From Armatimonadota bacterium (lineage in GTDB: Bacteria; Armatimonadota; Fimbriimonadia; Fimbriimonadales; Fimbriimonadaceae), in the NCBI GenBank assembly GCA_022563855.1, contig JADFMN010000011.1, positions 39,892 to 103,891 of the forward strand: 64,000 nucleotides of DNA, given 5' to 3'. Shown in pieces: positions 35,139 through 44,798 of this stretch (the first letter of the stretch is position 1; every line of letters begins with the position of its first letter). A model generated the notes under the pieces. It did not search any database and was not told where the DNA came from. It saw only the letters and a list, made by a program, of their open reading frames with translations. Position numbers and translations under genes: made by a program.

Positions 35139-37961
35139 ATGTCAGACAGCGGATTCCTCAGCATCGAAGGCCTTGGAGCCAAGCACAATAGGAAGAGGGT
35201 CGTGGGGTGGCTCATCGTCCTTCCCATCCTCCTGCTGCTGTTTGCGTTCAGCAGCACGCTGATCGATTTTTACACCGACTACCTGTGGTTCAAGCACGAC
35301 GCGCTCAGACCGGAGATCTTCACCAAGACGATGCAGACGCAGGTCTCGCTGTGGCTGATCGGATTCGTCGCAGCGTTCCTTTTCATCTACTTCAACATGC
35401 GGCTGGCGCTGAAAACAGACGTCGTGTTCGATGACGTGCCGCAAGGTCAGGACGAGAAGATGGCCGCGAACGTGCTGTCGGTCCTACAGAAGTTCGGAAA
35501 GCTTCTCGGCGTCGCCGTAGCGGCGATAGTTGCGATGGGCGTCGGCACGACTCTCTCCGCAGCTTACACTGAGTACTGGTTTTTCACAGAGGGCGTCCTT
35601 TTTGACAGACTCGATCCGATCTTCGGCAAAGACCTCAGCTTCTTCGTCTTCCGTCTTCCGTGGGTGCTGACTATGCTCAGCGTCGCCGTCTCGATCATCG
35701 TCGCAACGCTCCTCGTGACCGTTGGCACATATCTGCTGAATCAGTTTCTGGCGAGGGTTGCCAAGGTGCGCCTGACCCAGAGCACGCTGATTCCTCACGC
35801 CAGCCTGCTCGCCGGTCTGTTCTTGATCGCGTTTGGAATCAGGATGTTCTTCTCGCGGTACGAAATCGGGGTCTCTGCCAGCGAGCAGTTCACCGGCCCC
35901 GGATTTGCAGAAACTAAGACGATCGTGATCCGGGCGGCGCTCGGCATCGCCACCGTCGTCGTTGGCTTGATGACGATCCTCAACGGAAAATTCGGGAAAC
36001 CGTGGAAGGCGCTGTCCGTCGGCTTCCCTGCCCTGCTGGTTCTCGGCATGCTCGGTTTGGGCGTCTACCCTGCCGTCGTCACGAAGTTCAACGTAGCAAA
36101 GCGGCTGACAGTCGAGAAGCCGTATGCGGAGTACGCGATCGCGGAGACCAGATTTGCGTGGGGGTTGGGACAGATCGATGTGCGCAACTTCGATGTGCAG
36201 TCAGCGCCGACTGCGGTCGAAATCAGGGATGCACAGAGCACGCTGGCCGGGATGCGCCTCTGGGATCCAACGATCATGCAGAAAATTCTGAACGAGCGGC
36301 AAACTCTGAAAGGGTATTACGCTTTCAATGACGTCGATATCGATCGGTACATGATCGACGGCGTGCAGCGCATGGTGATGCTCGCGCCGCGGGACTTCCT
36401 AGTTGCGGGCTTACCCACAGATTCTAAGAGTTGGATGAACTTTGTGCAGGTGTACACGCACGGCTACGGAGTCACAATGGCCCCGGTCAACGAGTCGTCG
36501 GACGGATTGCCCAACTTCTGGATCAAGGATATCCCACCGGAGACAACCGTCGGCATAGATCTCGACCAGCACAGGATGTACTTCAGCCACTACCCCGCCG
36601 GCTCGCACGAGCGGGAACGGTATGTGCTCGTGCCTTCGTCCCAAGAGGAGTTCGACTTCCCCCTAGAAGGGGACAAGGAGAGCACGCATGAATACGCAGG
36701 CGGACGGGGTGTGCCGGTCACCGGAACGCTTGCAAAGCTCGCTTATAGTGGAAAGTTTGGCGATCTCATCAACCTGTTCAACGTCGATATGTCCGACGAA
36801 ACACGAATCCTGTATCGGCGCGATATCGTTGATCGGGCGTCGCTCGTCTATCCGATGTTTGCGTTCGACCAAGACCCGTACATTGTCGTCTTGGACGGCA
36901 GGATCAAGTGGATTCTCGATGCGTACTCGGTATCGAACAGGATTCCGTACAGCAGCCTTCACGCGACGCCACAGGGCGTACTGAACTATATGCGAAATTC
37001 GGTCAAGGTCGTGATCGACGCGTACGACGGGGAGATGATCGCGTATGCGATCTTGGAAGACGAGCCGATCTTGAACACCTACCGGAAGATATTTCCGAAA
37101 CTGATCAAGCCGTTCTCCGATGCGCCTCGCGAATTGGTCGAGCACTTCAGATACGCAGAAGATCTGTTCCTCGCGCAGTGCCAGGTCCTGACCCAGTACC
37201 ACGTAACCGATCCGGACCGGTTCTTGAGGGGCAACGACGCCTGGAAGATTCCGATGGAAGTTGGGCTCGGTCGCGACAACACGCAGATCAAACCGTACTA
37301 CGTTCAGAACAGGCTGCCAGGCGAAGACAAGGACGAGTTCATGCTGATCATGCCGTTCTCGCCGGTGGGCAAGGACAACTTGATCGGATGGATCGCGGCG
37401 CGGTGCGATCCGGCTGATTACGGCAAGCTCGTTCTTTACAAGTTCCCCCCCAATTCGCAGACCATGGGGCCGATGCAGATGGAGGCGCGGTTTGACCAAG
37501 ACCCGGTCATCGCGGACATCAACCGGCAGTTCAACAACGATCAGTCACGGCTCGTGCCGGGCAACCTGCTCGTCGTGCCGATCGGCTCCAGCGTCATGTA
37601 CGTGGAGCCGCTGTTCTTGGAATCCCGCTCGCACCCGATCCCAGAGCTGAAGAAGGTCATCTTAGCTTTGCAGGAGAAAGTCGTCGTCGCGGACACTTAC
37701 GAAGAAGCCTTGAAGCTGCTCTTCGGCGATGTAGGCGGCCCCGTAGAAGTTATGCAGGCAGACGAGGGAACTGGCGAAGGCCAAGTTCTTGAGCGGCCGG
37801 ATCCAGGCGTTCCAGGTCGGGACGTGGTGATCCCGCCGCAAGTTGGCGAGGCGTTGGCTCTGATGGATCGAGCAGAGGCTGCGCTACAAAGCGGCGATCT
37901 CGCAGGATTTCAGAAGTACTACAAAGAAGCGTACGCCAAGTTGGCTGAAATAGAGAAATGA
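35139..37961 (+). CDS. UPF0182 (COG1615) large membrane protein
   Basis: 940 residues. N-terminal ~320 residues carry about seven membrane helices (VVGWLIVLPILLLLFAFSS, DFYTDYLWFKHD, VSLWLIGFVAAFLFIYFNMRLAL). The rest is a large exterior domain with the family blocks NERQTLKGYYAFNDVDIDRY, YTHGYGVTMAPVN, FWIKDIPP and MPFSPVGKDNLIGWIAARCDP. The Asp/Glu- and Pro-rich tail is typical. Function unknown for the family. aroA follows 30 bases downstream. Confidence 0.93.
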   Translation: MSDSGFLSIEGLGAKHNRKRVVGWLIVLPILLLLFAFSSTLIDFYTDYLWFKHDALRPEIFTKTMQTQVSLWLIGFVAAFLFIYFNMRLALKTDVVFDDVPQGQDEKMAANVLSVLQKFGKLLGVAVAAIVAMGVGTTLSAAYTEYWFFTEGVLFDRLDPIFGKDLSFFVFRLPWVLTMLSVAVSIIVATLLVTVGTYLLNQFLARVAKVRLTQSTLIPHASLLAGLFLIAFGIRMFFSRYEIGVSASEQFTGPGFAETKTIVIRAALGIATVVVGLMTILNGKFGKPWKALSVGFPALLVLGMLGLGVYPAVVTKFNVAKRLTVEKPYAEYAIAETRFAWGLGQIDVRNFDVQSAPTAVEIRDAQSTLAGMRLWDPTIMQKILNERQTLKGYYAFNDVDIDRYMIDGVQRMVMLAPRDFLVAGLPTDSKSWMNFVQVYTHGYGVTMAPVNESSDGLPNFWIKDIPPETTVGIDLDQHRMYFSHYPAGSHERERYVLVPSSQEEFDFPLEGDKESTHEYAGGRGVPVTGTLAKLAYSGKFGDLINLFNVDMSDETRILYRRDIVDRASLVYPMFAFDQDPYIVVLDGRIKWILDAYSVSNRIPYSSLHATPQGVLNYMRNSVKVVIDAYDGEMIAYAILEDEPILNTYRKIFPKLIKPFSDAPRELVEHFRYAEDLFLAQCQVLTQYHVTDPDRFLRGNDAWKIPMEVGLGRDNTQIKPYYVQNRLPGEDKDEFMLIMPFSPVGKDNLIGWIAARCDPADYGKLVLYKFPPNSQTMGPMQMEARFDQDPVIADINRQFNNDQSRLVPGNLLVVPIGSSVMYVEPLFLESRSHPIPELKKVILALQEKVVVADTYEEALKLLFGDVGGPVEVMQADEGTGEGQVLERPDPGVPGRDVVIPPQVGEALALMDRAEAALQSGDLAGFQKYYKEAYAKLAEIEK

Positions 37962-37991
37962 TTGTGCCGCCGTACAGCTTCAGACCAGGCG

Positions 37992-39284
37992 ATGAGTTCG
38001 GCATTGGAGATTAAGGTCTCTCGCGTCGCCTCGCTGGTCGGCGACCTGCGATCCGCGAGCAACAAGTCGATCACGCACCGTGCGCTCATCCTCGCGGCGA
38101 TGGCGCGCCCCGGCAGCAAGTCGGTCGTTCGCAATCCACTCCGCGCGGACGACACTCACGCGACGGCGAAAATACTGGAGCAGCTTGGCGCAATAGTGGA
38201 GATGGAGCCGGACCGAATCTTGATCACAGCGCCACCTGGCTTAAAAAACCCGGAGCAGAATCTCGATTGCGAGAACTCCGGTACTACGATGAGGCTGCTC
38301 GCAGGCGTCTTGGCCAGTACGCCCGGCCTCGAGGCGACGCTCGTTGGCGACGAGTCGCTCAGCAAACGTCCGATGAAACGCATCGTCGAACCACTCCGCT
38401 TGATGGGCGCGCAGATCGAGGGCGACACAGCGCCGCTGAGAATCTCAGGACAAAAATTGCGCGCCATCGACTACGAAAGCCCTGTCGCCAGCGCACAGGT
38501 CAAGACGTGCCTGCTGCTCGCTGGCGCGAACGCAACGGGCACCACAAGATTAACGGAGCCGCACCTTAGCCGAGACCACACCGAGCGCATGATGACCTCT
38601 CTCGGCGTTCAGATGAAGTGCAAGGACGCGACGGTGGTCATGGCCGGAGGGCAGAGTTGGGGCGGGTTTGAGATCAACGTGCCCGTTGATATTTCGAGCG
38701 CGGCGTTCTTCCTGTGCGCCGCGGCGATGGTCAGCGGCGCGCGGGTCACACTGCGCGACGTCGGTGTCAACCCTACGCGCTCCGGCGTCCTCGACGCGCT
38801 GACGGCCGCAGGTGCCACAGTCCGCGAGATCGCAAGAAGAAACGAAGGCGGCGAGCCGGTTGCGGATTTGCTGATCGAGGGTGGAAACCCGCTTCGCGCG
38901 TTCGACGTTTCTGGCGCTCTAGTCCCTCGGTTGATCGACGAGATACCGGTGTTGGCCGTGCTGGCTACCCAGTGCGACGGTGTGACGACTTTCCGCGACG
39001 CGTCTGAACTGCGGGTCAAGGAGTCCGACCGAATTGCGACTGTAGCAGCCGGTTTGCGAGACATGGGCGCACAGTTCGAGACGTTTGACGACGGCTTGGC
39101 CGTACACGGTCCAGTCCAGCTTCGCGGTGCCAGGATCGACGCGAAGAACGATCACCGAATCGCGATGGCGTTTGCAGTCGCGGGGCTCGTCGCCGACTCG
39201 CCCACGACGATCACGAACGCGGAAAGCGTCCGCTCCAGCTACCCCGACTTCGAGAGCGATCTGATGAGCATCGCCGTCTATTGA
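37992..39284 (+). CDS. aroA: 3-phosphoshikimate 1-carboxyvinyltransferase (EPSP synthase)
   Basis: 430 residues from ATG 37,992. Joins shikimate 3-phosphate and PEP in the shikimate pathway. Motifs ENSGTTMRLLAGVL, LSKRPMKRI, NPTRSGVLDAL, ELRVKESDRIATVAAGLRDMGA and KNDHRIAMAFAVAG are intact. The first motif, usually PGDKS or PGSKS, reads SASNKS: the Lys is kept and the Pro-Gly is not. Followed by cmk at 42 bases, a common pairing. Confidence 0.94.
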   Translation: MSSALEIKVSRVASLVGDLRSASNKSITHRALILAAMARPGSKSVVRNPLRADDTHATAKILEQLGAIVEMEPDRILITAPPGLKNPEQNLDCENSGTTMRLLAGVLASTPGLEATLVGDESLSKRPMKRIVEPLRLMGAQIEGDTAPLRISGQKLRAIDYESPVASAQVKTCLLLAGANATGTTRLTEPHLSRDHTERMMTSLGVQMKCKDATVVMAGGQSWGGFEINVPVDISSAAFFLCAAAMVSGARVTLRDVGVNPTRSGVLDALTAAGATVREIARRNEGGEPVADLLIEGGNPLRAFDVSGALVPRLIDEIPVLAVLATQCDGVTTFRDASELRVKESDRIATVAAGLRDMGAQFETFDDGLAVHGPVQLRGARIDAKNDHRIAMAFAVAGLVADSPTTITNAESVRSSYPDFESDLMSIAVY

Positions 39285-39325
39285 CCCCGGCGCACATCGC
39301 TCTCCGGGTAAACCAGCGAAGGCTC

Positions 39326-39997
39326 ATGTCGCAATCTCCGAAAATCGTCATCGCAATCGACGGACCAGCAGGCGCTGGCAAGTCGACAGTAGCGCGCCTC
39401 TTGGCCGACAAGCTTGGTCTAGCAATGCTCGATACCGGCGCAATGTACCGCTGCTTGGCGCTGGCCGCGGTCAGGGCTAGAGTCACGGACCCCAAGGAGA
39501 TCGCGCTGATCGGCGAGAGAATCAAGATATCGTTTTCGCCCGGCACGCCTCAGCGAGTCTTCCTCGACGACGAAGACGTCTCGGAAGCGATTCGAACTCC
39601 AGAGATCGACGAGCGCGCCAGCGAAATCTCCGTTTTCCCGCCGATTCGCAAGGTGCTTGTCGAGCAACAGAAGCGCATCATTTCCGAGGGCGGCTACGTG
39701 CTGGAAGGGCGCGATGTGACGACCGTCGTCGCGCCGAAAGCAGACATCAGAGTGTTTCTGACTGCGAGCATCGAAGAGAGGGCGAGGCGCCGATGGCTTG
39801 AGCTAAAGGAAAAGGGTTCCAACACCTCTCTGCAAGAAGTTGTCCTCGACGTCCTAGCGCGCGACCACCGCGACTACACGCGCAACGACAGTCCGCTGTA
39901 CTTGGATGCCGGAGTCGAAATCGTCGAATCGTTCGGCGCAACACCGGAACAAGTGTGCGATCGGATCGCGACGTTTGCAGAAACAGTCAGAACGTAG
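39326..39997 (+). CDS. cmk: Cytidylate kinase
   Basis: 223 residues from ATG 39,326. P-loop AIDGPAGAGKSTVARLLA, then LDTGAMYRCLALAA and LEGRDVTTVVAP (family usually GRDIGTVV), lid region SIEERARRRWLEL and RDHRDYTRNDSPLY. Phosphorylates CMP/dCMP. Upstream in-frame codons back to 39,281 overlap aroA and are unlikely to be used. Confidence 0.94.
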   Translation: MSQSPKIVIAIDGPAGAGKSTVARLLADKLGLAMLDTGAMYRCLALAAVRARVTDPKEIALIGERIKISFSPGTPQRVFLDDEDVSEAIRTPEIDERASEISVFPPIRKVLVEQQKRIISEGGYVLEGRDVTTVVAPKADIRVFLTASIEERARRRWLELKEKGSNTSLQEVVLDVLARDHRDYTRNDSPLYLDAGVEIVESFGATPEQVCDRIATFAETVRT

Positions 39998-40032
39998 CCC
40001 GACACATCCGATCTAGCGGTACTCTATTCGAC

Positions 40033-40944
40033 ATGGGTGCGTTCAACGGTCCGAAAGATTGGGGCAGGCTCTTGACAGCCATGGTCACTCCGTTCGACCG
40101 GAACGGAAACGTGAACTTCGACGAAGCCGCAAGGATCGCCGCGCACCTGGTCGACGAGCAGCAGAACGACGGGCTCGTAGTCAGCGGGACTACAGGCGAA
40201 TCACCGACGCTCTCCGACGATGAGAAGCTCGCTTTGCTGACATGCGTGCTCGACGCTGTCGGGGATCGGGCAGCGGTCGTATTCGGCGCCGGCACCTACG
40301 ACACGCGCCACTCTATCCATATGACGAAGGCGGCCTCCTCGCGCGGCGCGCACGGCATCATGCTGGTCAATCCGTACTACAGCAAGCCTGGGCAGAGCGG
40401 GCTTTTCGCGCACTTCTCCACTGTCGCTGCTGAGACCTCCCTACCGGTGATGCTTTATAACATCCAGCCGCGCAGCGCGATCAATTTGGAGACGGAGACG
40501 CTGATGCGGCTTGCCGAGATTCCAAACATCGTGGCGGTGAAAGAGGCCAGCGGCAGCATCGCTCAGATCACAGAAGTCTGCGCTCGAAAGCCGGATGGAT
40601 TCCGGGTCTACAGCGGTGACGACGCCTTGACCATGCCGATCATGGCGGTCGGCGGACACGGGCTGGTCAGCGTCTCGGCGCACGTCGCAGGGCGGACGCT
40701 CAAGCGCGTCATTGAACTTGCGCTGACCGATCTAGAAGGCGCAAAGCGGACGAACCTACAACTGATCGACCTGGTCAAGGCGGTGTTCTCTGCGCCGAGT
40801 CCCACGCCGATCAAGTACCTCTTGAGCCTGCAAGGGTTCGACTGCACGGCAGTTCGACTGCCGCTCGTTGAACTAGACGACGGTCAAAAGGAGTCGATCA
40901 GACAGGTGTTCGAGCGGTACGAGAGCAGCGTAAAGGTCGGTTGA
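40033..40944 (+). CDS. dapA: Dihydrodipicolinate synthase/N-acetylneuraminate lyase family aldolase (DapA-like)
   Basis: 303 residues from ATG 40,033. Class I aldolase of the DapA family: TAMVTPFDRNG, VVSGTTGESPTLS, MLVNPYYSKPGQ, MLYNIQPRS (catalytic Tyr) and IVAVKEASGS (Schiff-base Lys). 4-Hydroxy-tetrahydrodipicolinate synthase for lysine/diaminopimelate is most likely, though the family also contains other pyruvate aldolases. TACTCT (40,020-40,025) lies seven bases before the ATG, suggesting an internal leaderless promoter after cmk. Confidence 0.9.
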   Translation: MGAFNGPKDWGRLLTAMVTPFDRNGNVNFDEAARIAAHLVDEQQNDGLVVSGTTGESPTLSDDEKLALLTCVLDAVGDRAAVVFGAGTYDTRHSIHMTKAASSRGAHGIMLVNPYYSKPGQSGLFAHFSTVAAETSLPVMLYNIQPRSAINLETETLMRLAEIPNIVAVKEASGSIAQITEVCARKPDGFRVYSGDDALTMPIMAVGGHGLVSVSAHVAGRTLKRVIELALTDLEGAKRTNLQLIDLVKAVFSAPSPTPIKYLLSLQGFDCTAVRLPLVELDDGQKESIRQVFERYESSVKVG

Positions 40945-40986
40945 ACAAAACCCGAGCCCCTCGACACAGACTTTAGGAACAGAAAA

Positions 40987-42420
40987 ATGACCATAGTTGC
41001 ATCCTTGCTCGCCGCGTCGGCTTTCGTCGCGCCATCGGGCGCCGAGATAACAATCTACAACCAGGGGTTTGCGTTAGTGAAAGAGCAGCGGACCTTAAAC
41101 CTCATAGCTGGCATTCAAGAGGTAGCGATCGAAGACGTCGCAGCGCTGATCGAGGCGAACAGCGTTGGGATCAGGAGCCTTTCTTCTTCCGGCTCGTTTT
41201 CAGTCCTCGAGCAGAACTATCGGTACGACCTTATCAGCCCGCAGGCGATCTTGAACAAGGCCGTTGGCAAGCAGATCATTTTCAACCGAGTGTTGCCGGA
41301 CGGCTCGAAGGAGCGAATCAGCGGCATCCTCCTGAGCGCGCCTACGGCTGTGATCAGTCAAGGCGGCGGACGGTCTTCCATGACTTGGAACGGCATGGTG
41401 ATCCGCACGGACGACGGGCGCATCATCCTCAACCCGTCGGGAGAGATCGAAGTGTCGACGATACCGGAAGGGTTGATCAGCAGACCCACGCTGATCTGGC
41501 TTGTCGATTCGATTCGAGCTGGCCCGCAGACGGTCGAGCTGAGCTACATCACGCAGGGGATGTCGTGGACGGCCGACTACGTGCTCAGCCTGAACAAGGA
41601 GGGGACGATCGGCGATCTCAAAGGGTGGGTGACTTTGACGAACAACTCCGGCGCGACTTTCCCGAACGCGAAGCTGAAGCTGTTGGCCGGCGAAGTGTTC
41701 AGGGTCGGCCCCAAAGCTCTCCCAATGTCTGACGAAGGCGTCGCAACGATGAGAGCTGGGGCTGGCGGAGGGTTTGCAGAGGAGCAGTTCTCCGAGTACC
41801 ACCTGTATACGCTCGGGCGCCCGACCGACGTACGCAACAGGGAGATGAAACAGGTCTCGCTACTGGAGGCGTTCGATGTCCCGGTGCGCAGAAAGCTGAT
41901 CGTCGATGCGATGAGAAACTACCGCAACTGGCAGCCCAGGGAGGGCGGCATCGGCCGCGGCCTGATCAAGCCGCTTGTCTTCTACGAATTCAAGAACGAT
42001 GAGGCGAGCAATCTCGGAATGCCGCTACCGCGAGGAATCGTCAAGGTGTTCCAGCGCGACAGCACGGACTCGCTACAGCTGGTGGGCGAGGCACCGATCG
42101 ACCACACGCCCAAGAACGAAGAGATCTCGCTGCCGGTTGGCCGCGCATTCGACGTGATTGCAGAGCGGCACCGGACAGAGTTCCAGTGGCTCGGGAACCG
42201 CAGGACGGGCACCGTGGAGACGTACGAAATAGAGCTGCGCAACCGGAAGGACGAGCCGGCCACCGTTCACGTTTACGAAAGGTTTTTCTCCGAGTGGTCG
42301 TTCCGCAGCACGAGCCACAAGTTCGACAAGCTCGATTCTCACACCGTCGACTTTGTCATCGACCTCAAGGCAGGCGAGGTTATGAAGATCGTCTACACCG
42401 TCGAGACGCGCTGGGGGTAG
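40987..42420 (+). CDS. DUF4139 domain protein
   Basis: 477 residues: signal peptide (TIVASLLAASAFVAPSGA), then beta-rich sequence with ITIYNQGFALVKEQRTL near the start and the DUF4139 core (VELSYITQGMSWTADYVLSLN, GWVTLTNNSGATFPNAKLKLLAG, LVFYEFKNDEASNLGMPLPRGIVKVFQ). Ends in EVMKIVYTVETRWG. Exported; function unknown. Last of the plus-strand run from 35,139. Confidence 0.88.
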   Translation: MTIVASLLAASAFVAPSGAEITIYNQGFALVKEQRTLNLIAGIQEVAIEDVAALIEANSVGIRSLSSSGSFSVLEQNYRYDLISPQAILNKAVGKQIIFNRVLPDGSKERISGILLSAPTAVISQGGGRSSMTWNGMVIRTDDGRIILNPSGEIEVSTIPEGLISRPTLIWLVDSIRAGPQTVELSYITQGMSWTADYVLSLNKEGTIGDLKGWVTLTNNSGATFPNAKLKLLAGEVFRVGPKALPMSDEGVATMRAGAGGGFAEEQFSEYHLYTLGRPTDVRNREMKQVSLLEAFDVPVRRKLIVDAMRNYRNWQPREGGIGRGLIKPLVFYEFKNDEASNLGMPLPRGIVKVFQRDSTDSLQLVGEAPIDHTPKNEEISLPVGRAFDVIAERHRTEFQWLGNRRTGTVETYEIELRNRKDEPATVHVYERFFSEWSFRSTSHKFDKLDSHTVDFVIDLKAGEVMKIVYTVETRWG

Positions 42421-42457
42421 CGCGTCTGTGCGCTGGCTCGCCGCGCTGAGCAGAAAC

Positions 42458-42489
42458 GGTTGAGCGCGCCGAGTCTGATCGCTCAAACC
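42458..42489. terminator. Inverted repeat between convergent genes
   Basis: GGTTGAGCG (42,458-42,466) pairs with CGCTCAAACC (42,480-42,489) with one bulge, between the DUF4139 gene and the convergent secreted-protein gene. Plausible bidirectional terminator, but no T-run. Confidence 0.45.
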
Positions 42490-42491
42490 AG

Positions 42492-43310
42492 CTACTTCAT
42501 CAGCCGCTTGGTCTTCGACGACATCCGCTGCTCCATCTCAAAGAAGCTGCTTTCCATCAAGTTTGTGCCTTCGGCTTCACTGCTGTAGACGAGGCCGTCG
42601 CTGACCGTTATCAGCGTCACGATCTGCGACTCCATCTCCATCGACGCGTCGCCACCCATGATCGTCATCGACATCGCGCCGGACATGATCGACGCAATCG
42701 TCATCATGCGTCTGCCGTCGACAGTTCCAAACTTAGTGATCTCGCTCTCGATTTCAAGTTTCCCGTCCACGTCCTCGAACATTCCGGCTTCCCCGAACAA
42801 GACATCTGCGTCGATCTCTTTGGTCCACGTCATCCCGACCTTCAACGGTCCCTTCGGAAGGCTGATCCCCATAAACCCGAATGAATTGGCACCCCGCATG
42901 ATGCTGTCAAGGATTTGGGACATCATCGGGTCGTCACCGCCGCCCGAGTCCATCTTGAACTCCCTCGTCTGACCGCGATCGTTCACTTCGAAGGAGAATA
43001 CAGCGTCCTTGAGGAAGTCTAAGTCGGCGCCCTCCATAAACGGACTCTCATCCATATCAAACTCTTCGATCTTCGCTTCCAGCTTGGTCCAGCCACCTTT
43101 CGCAGAGAGGGCGCTGAAGGCGACGATCTGGGAGCTGTCGATCTCCTCCTGCTCGCCCATCACTTCCATGATCATGGTTGACTCGGTCTCGTAACGGTAC
43201 GTCTCGCCAACTTTGAGCCTGACCTTGACGTCTTCGGCCAGGCCGGACGGGGCTGCAACGGCGAGCAGGGACAGAGCAAGTGTGGCTACGGGGACGATTG
43301 TGAGTCTCAT
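42492..43310 (-). CDS. Secreted protein, DUF6263-like
   Basis: 272 residues: signal peptide (VPVATLALSLLAVAAPSGLA), then a Met- and acid-rich beta domain (VRLKVGETYRYETESTMIMEVMG, ISLPKGPLKVGMTWTKEID, LEIESEITKFGTVDGRRMMTI). The 'GETYRYE...VGMTWT' layout resembles DUF6263-type exported proteins. TATAAT lies at 43,340-43,345 (minus), with GGAG eleven bases from the ATG. Function unknown. Confidence 0.7.
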   Translation of the reverse strand: MRLTIVPVATLALSLLAVAAPSGLAEDVKVRLKVGETYRYETESTMIMEVMGEQEEIDSSQIVAFSALSAKGGWTKLEAKIEEFDMDESPFMEGADLDFLKDAVFSFEVNDRGQTREFKMDSGGGDDPMMSQILDSIMRGANSFGFMGISLPKGPLKVGMTWTKEIDADVLFGEAGMFEDVDGKLEIESEITKFGTVDGRRMMTIASIMSGAMSMTIMGGDASMEMESQIVTLITVSDGLVYSSEAEGTNLMESSFFEMEQRMSSKTKRLMK

Positions 43311-43339
43311 ATTTGTCGTATCTCCAAAAGGGCTGTCTA

Positions 43340-43345
43340 ATTATA
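43340..43345 (-). promoter_or_regulatory. -10 hexamer of the secreted-protein gene
   Basis: TATAAT on the minus strand, 29 bases before the ATG at 43,310. This is one of the fewer cases here with space for a leader and a GGAG. Confidence 0.5.
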
Positions 43346-43470
43346 CGCTAGACGCCGCGAGGCGTTTCCAAGAAAAACCGTCGAGCGCGAGGGTGAAATT
43401 GTCGTGACACGCGGTTGATCTCAAATCCTACGGACTTCAAATATGAAAGAAGCGTGAAGCGAGACCATAA

Positions 43471-43488
43471 AGTGTGGGTTCGCACACT
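43471..43488. promoter_or_regulatory. Palindrome upstream of SARP gene
   Basis: AGTGTG-GGTTCG-CACACT, six-base perfect arms, 74 bases before the SARP-type regulator start and between two divergent genes. Could be an operator; a GTTTTG tail also makes a weak terminator possible. Confidence 0.35.
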
Positions 43489-43561
43489 GTTTTGAACAAA
43501 TCATAGGCGGGTGTCAGGTTTAATACAGTCGAGAGCAAATCCGTGCACTCAAGGGGAAGCA

Positions 43562-44698
43562 ATGACTGAAGGCAGTCGAATTAATCTTTTCGGCGGAGTA
43601 TCCGTCACCAACGGCAAGGAGGTAATCACCGAGTTTCCGACTGTCCACTGTAGGCAGCTGCTCGCATACCTTGCGCTCCACTCTGACATCCAGCACCTGC
43701 GTGAACGGCTCGTTGAAGAGTTGTGGCCAGACGGAGAGGATCGCACGGGAAGGAACCGTTTGAGCGTTACGTTCTATCTGCTCAAGAAGTGCCTGGCGCT
43801 GCTCGGTGACACCATGGATCACCTGTTCACGACCACGAGATCGACGATCCGACTGAACTCCGGGATCGTCCAGATCGACTTCTTAGACTTTCAGGCCGCC
43901 GAGCAGAGTGCGCGCAGCGCAGATGAGCCGTCGATCAAGGAAGGGCACCTGCAGGAGCTGATCGATCTGTACGACGGCCCGCTACTGTCGAACGTCAGAA
44001 CGACATGGAGTTTGCCCCGCCAGATCGAGGCGTCCGAGTCGTATCAAAGGGCGGTTATCTACGTAGCCGAGCGGAGACATCAATACGGCCAGGACATCGC
44101 GGCAAGGCAAGTCCTGGCTGACGCACTCGACGTCGAGCCGCATTCCGAGCGCACTACTGAGCTCATGGTGACTTGGCTGACGCGAATCGGCGAGTACGAC
44201 AAAGCCATCCTCTACGTGCGCCGCCTGAAGAAGGCGCTGGCTGCCACCGGCGGAACTCTGTCAAGACGTATGCAACAGCTAGTAGAAGAACTGAACTCGA
44301 TAGCTGCATCCAGCGATGTCGCCGCTCCCATCCACGGAGAAACGACCGTCACCGTTCTCAGCCTCGACGGCATGCCGATGGACCAGGTTCGACACCTCAT
44401 CGAGCGTCGAGGCGGTCACTTGGACAGCGGCAATGAAAGCGGTCTCTTCCCTAACCCATTGCAAGCGTTGCAATCGGCGCGCGACATTTTGAAATCAAAC
44501 CGCAACGTGTCAGCCCTGATTCACACGACGATCCTGGTCGAGCAAGAGCCTATGCCGTCCATCACGCAGTCTGCGCTCGTAGATCTGCCGAGGGGCGCCC
44601 TTTATGGGACCGCGAGCACCATGGAGCTGCTCAAAACTCAGGGGATCGAAGCGACATCCGAGATCAAGAGAAGAATCCGGCTGTATCGATTCTCCTAA
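43562..44698 (+). CDS. SARP-type transcriptional regulator with C-terminal cyclase-like domain
   Basis: 378 residues from ATG 43,562 (GGGGAAG just upstream). Residues 1-100 form an OmpR-type winged helix as in SARP/AfsR regulators (INLFGGVSVTNG, RQLLAYLALHSD, RERLVEELWPDGEDRTGRNRLSVTFYLLKK). Residues 100-255 are a BTAD helical domain (DFLDFQAAEQSARSAD, LYDGPLLS, TWLTRIGEYDKAILYVRRLKKAL). The last ~110 follow the layout of a class III nucleotidyl cyclase (TVTVLSLDGMP, RRGGHLDSGNESGLFPNPLQALQSA, ALIHTTI, RIRLYRF) but lack its metal-binding Asp positions, so it is probably a ligand- or partner-sensing remnant. Confidence 0.8.
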   Translation: MTEGSRINLFGGVSVTNGKEVITEFPTVHCRQLLAYLALHSDIQHLRERLVEELWPDGEDRTGRNRLSVTFYLLKKCLALLGDTMDHLFTTTRSTIRLNSGIVQIDFLDFQAAEQSARSADEPSIKEGHLQELIDLYDGPLLSNVRTTWSLPRQIEASESYQRAVIYVAERRHQYGQDIAARQVLADALDVEPHSERTTELMVTWLTRIGEYDKAILYVRRLKKALAATGGTLSRRMQQLVEELNSIAASSDVAAPIHGETTVTVLSLDGMPMDQVRHLIERRGGHLDSGNESGLFPNPLQALQSARDILKSNRNVSALIHTTILVEQEPMPSITQSALVDLPRGALYGTASTMELLKTQGIEATSEIKRRIRLYRFS

Positions 44699-44798
44699 CC
44701 AACTCGGAGCCATCACAGGTTCATTTTTCAACTCGCTGCCTGCGTCTCGGATGAGGTAGCGCACCAGGCCCAAGTTCCCTAGCGAAGAAACTTAACCC

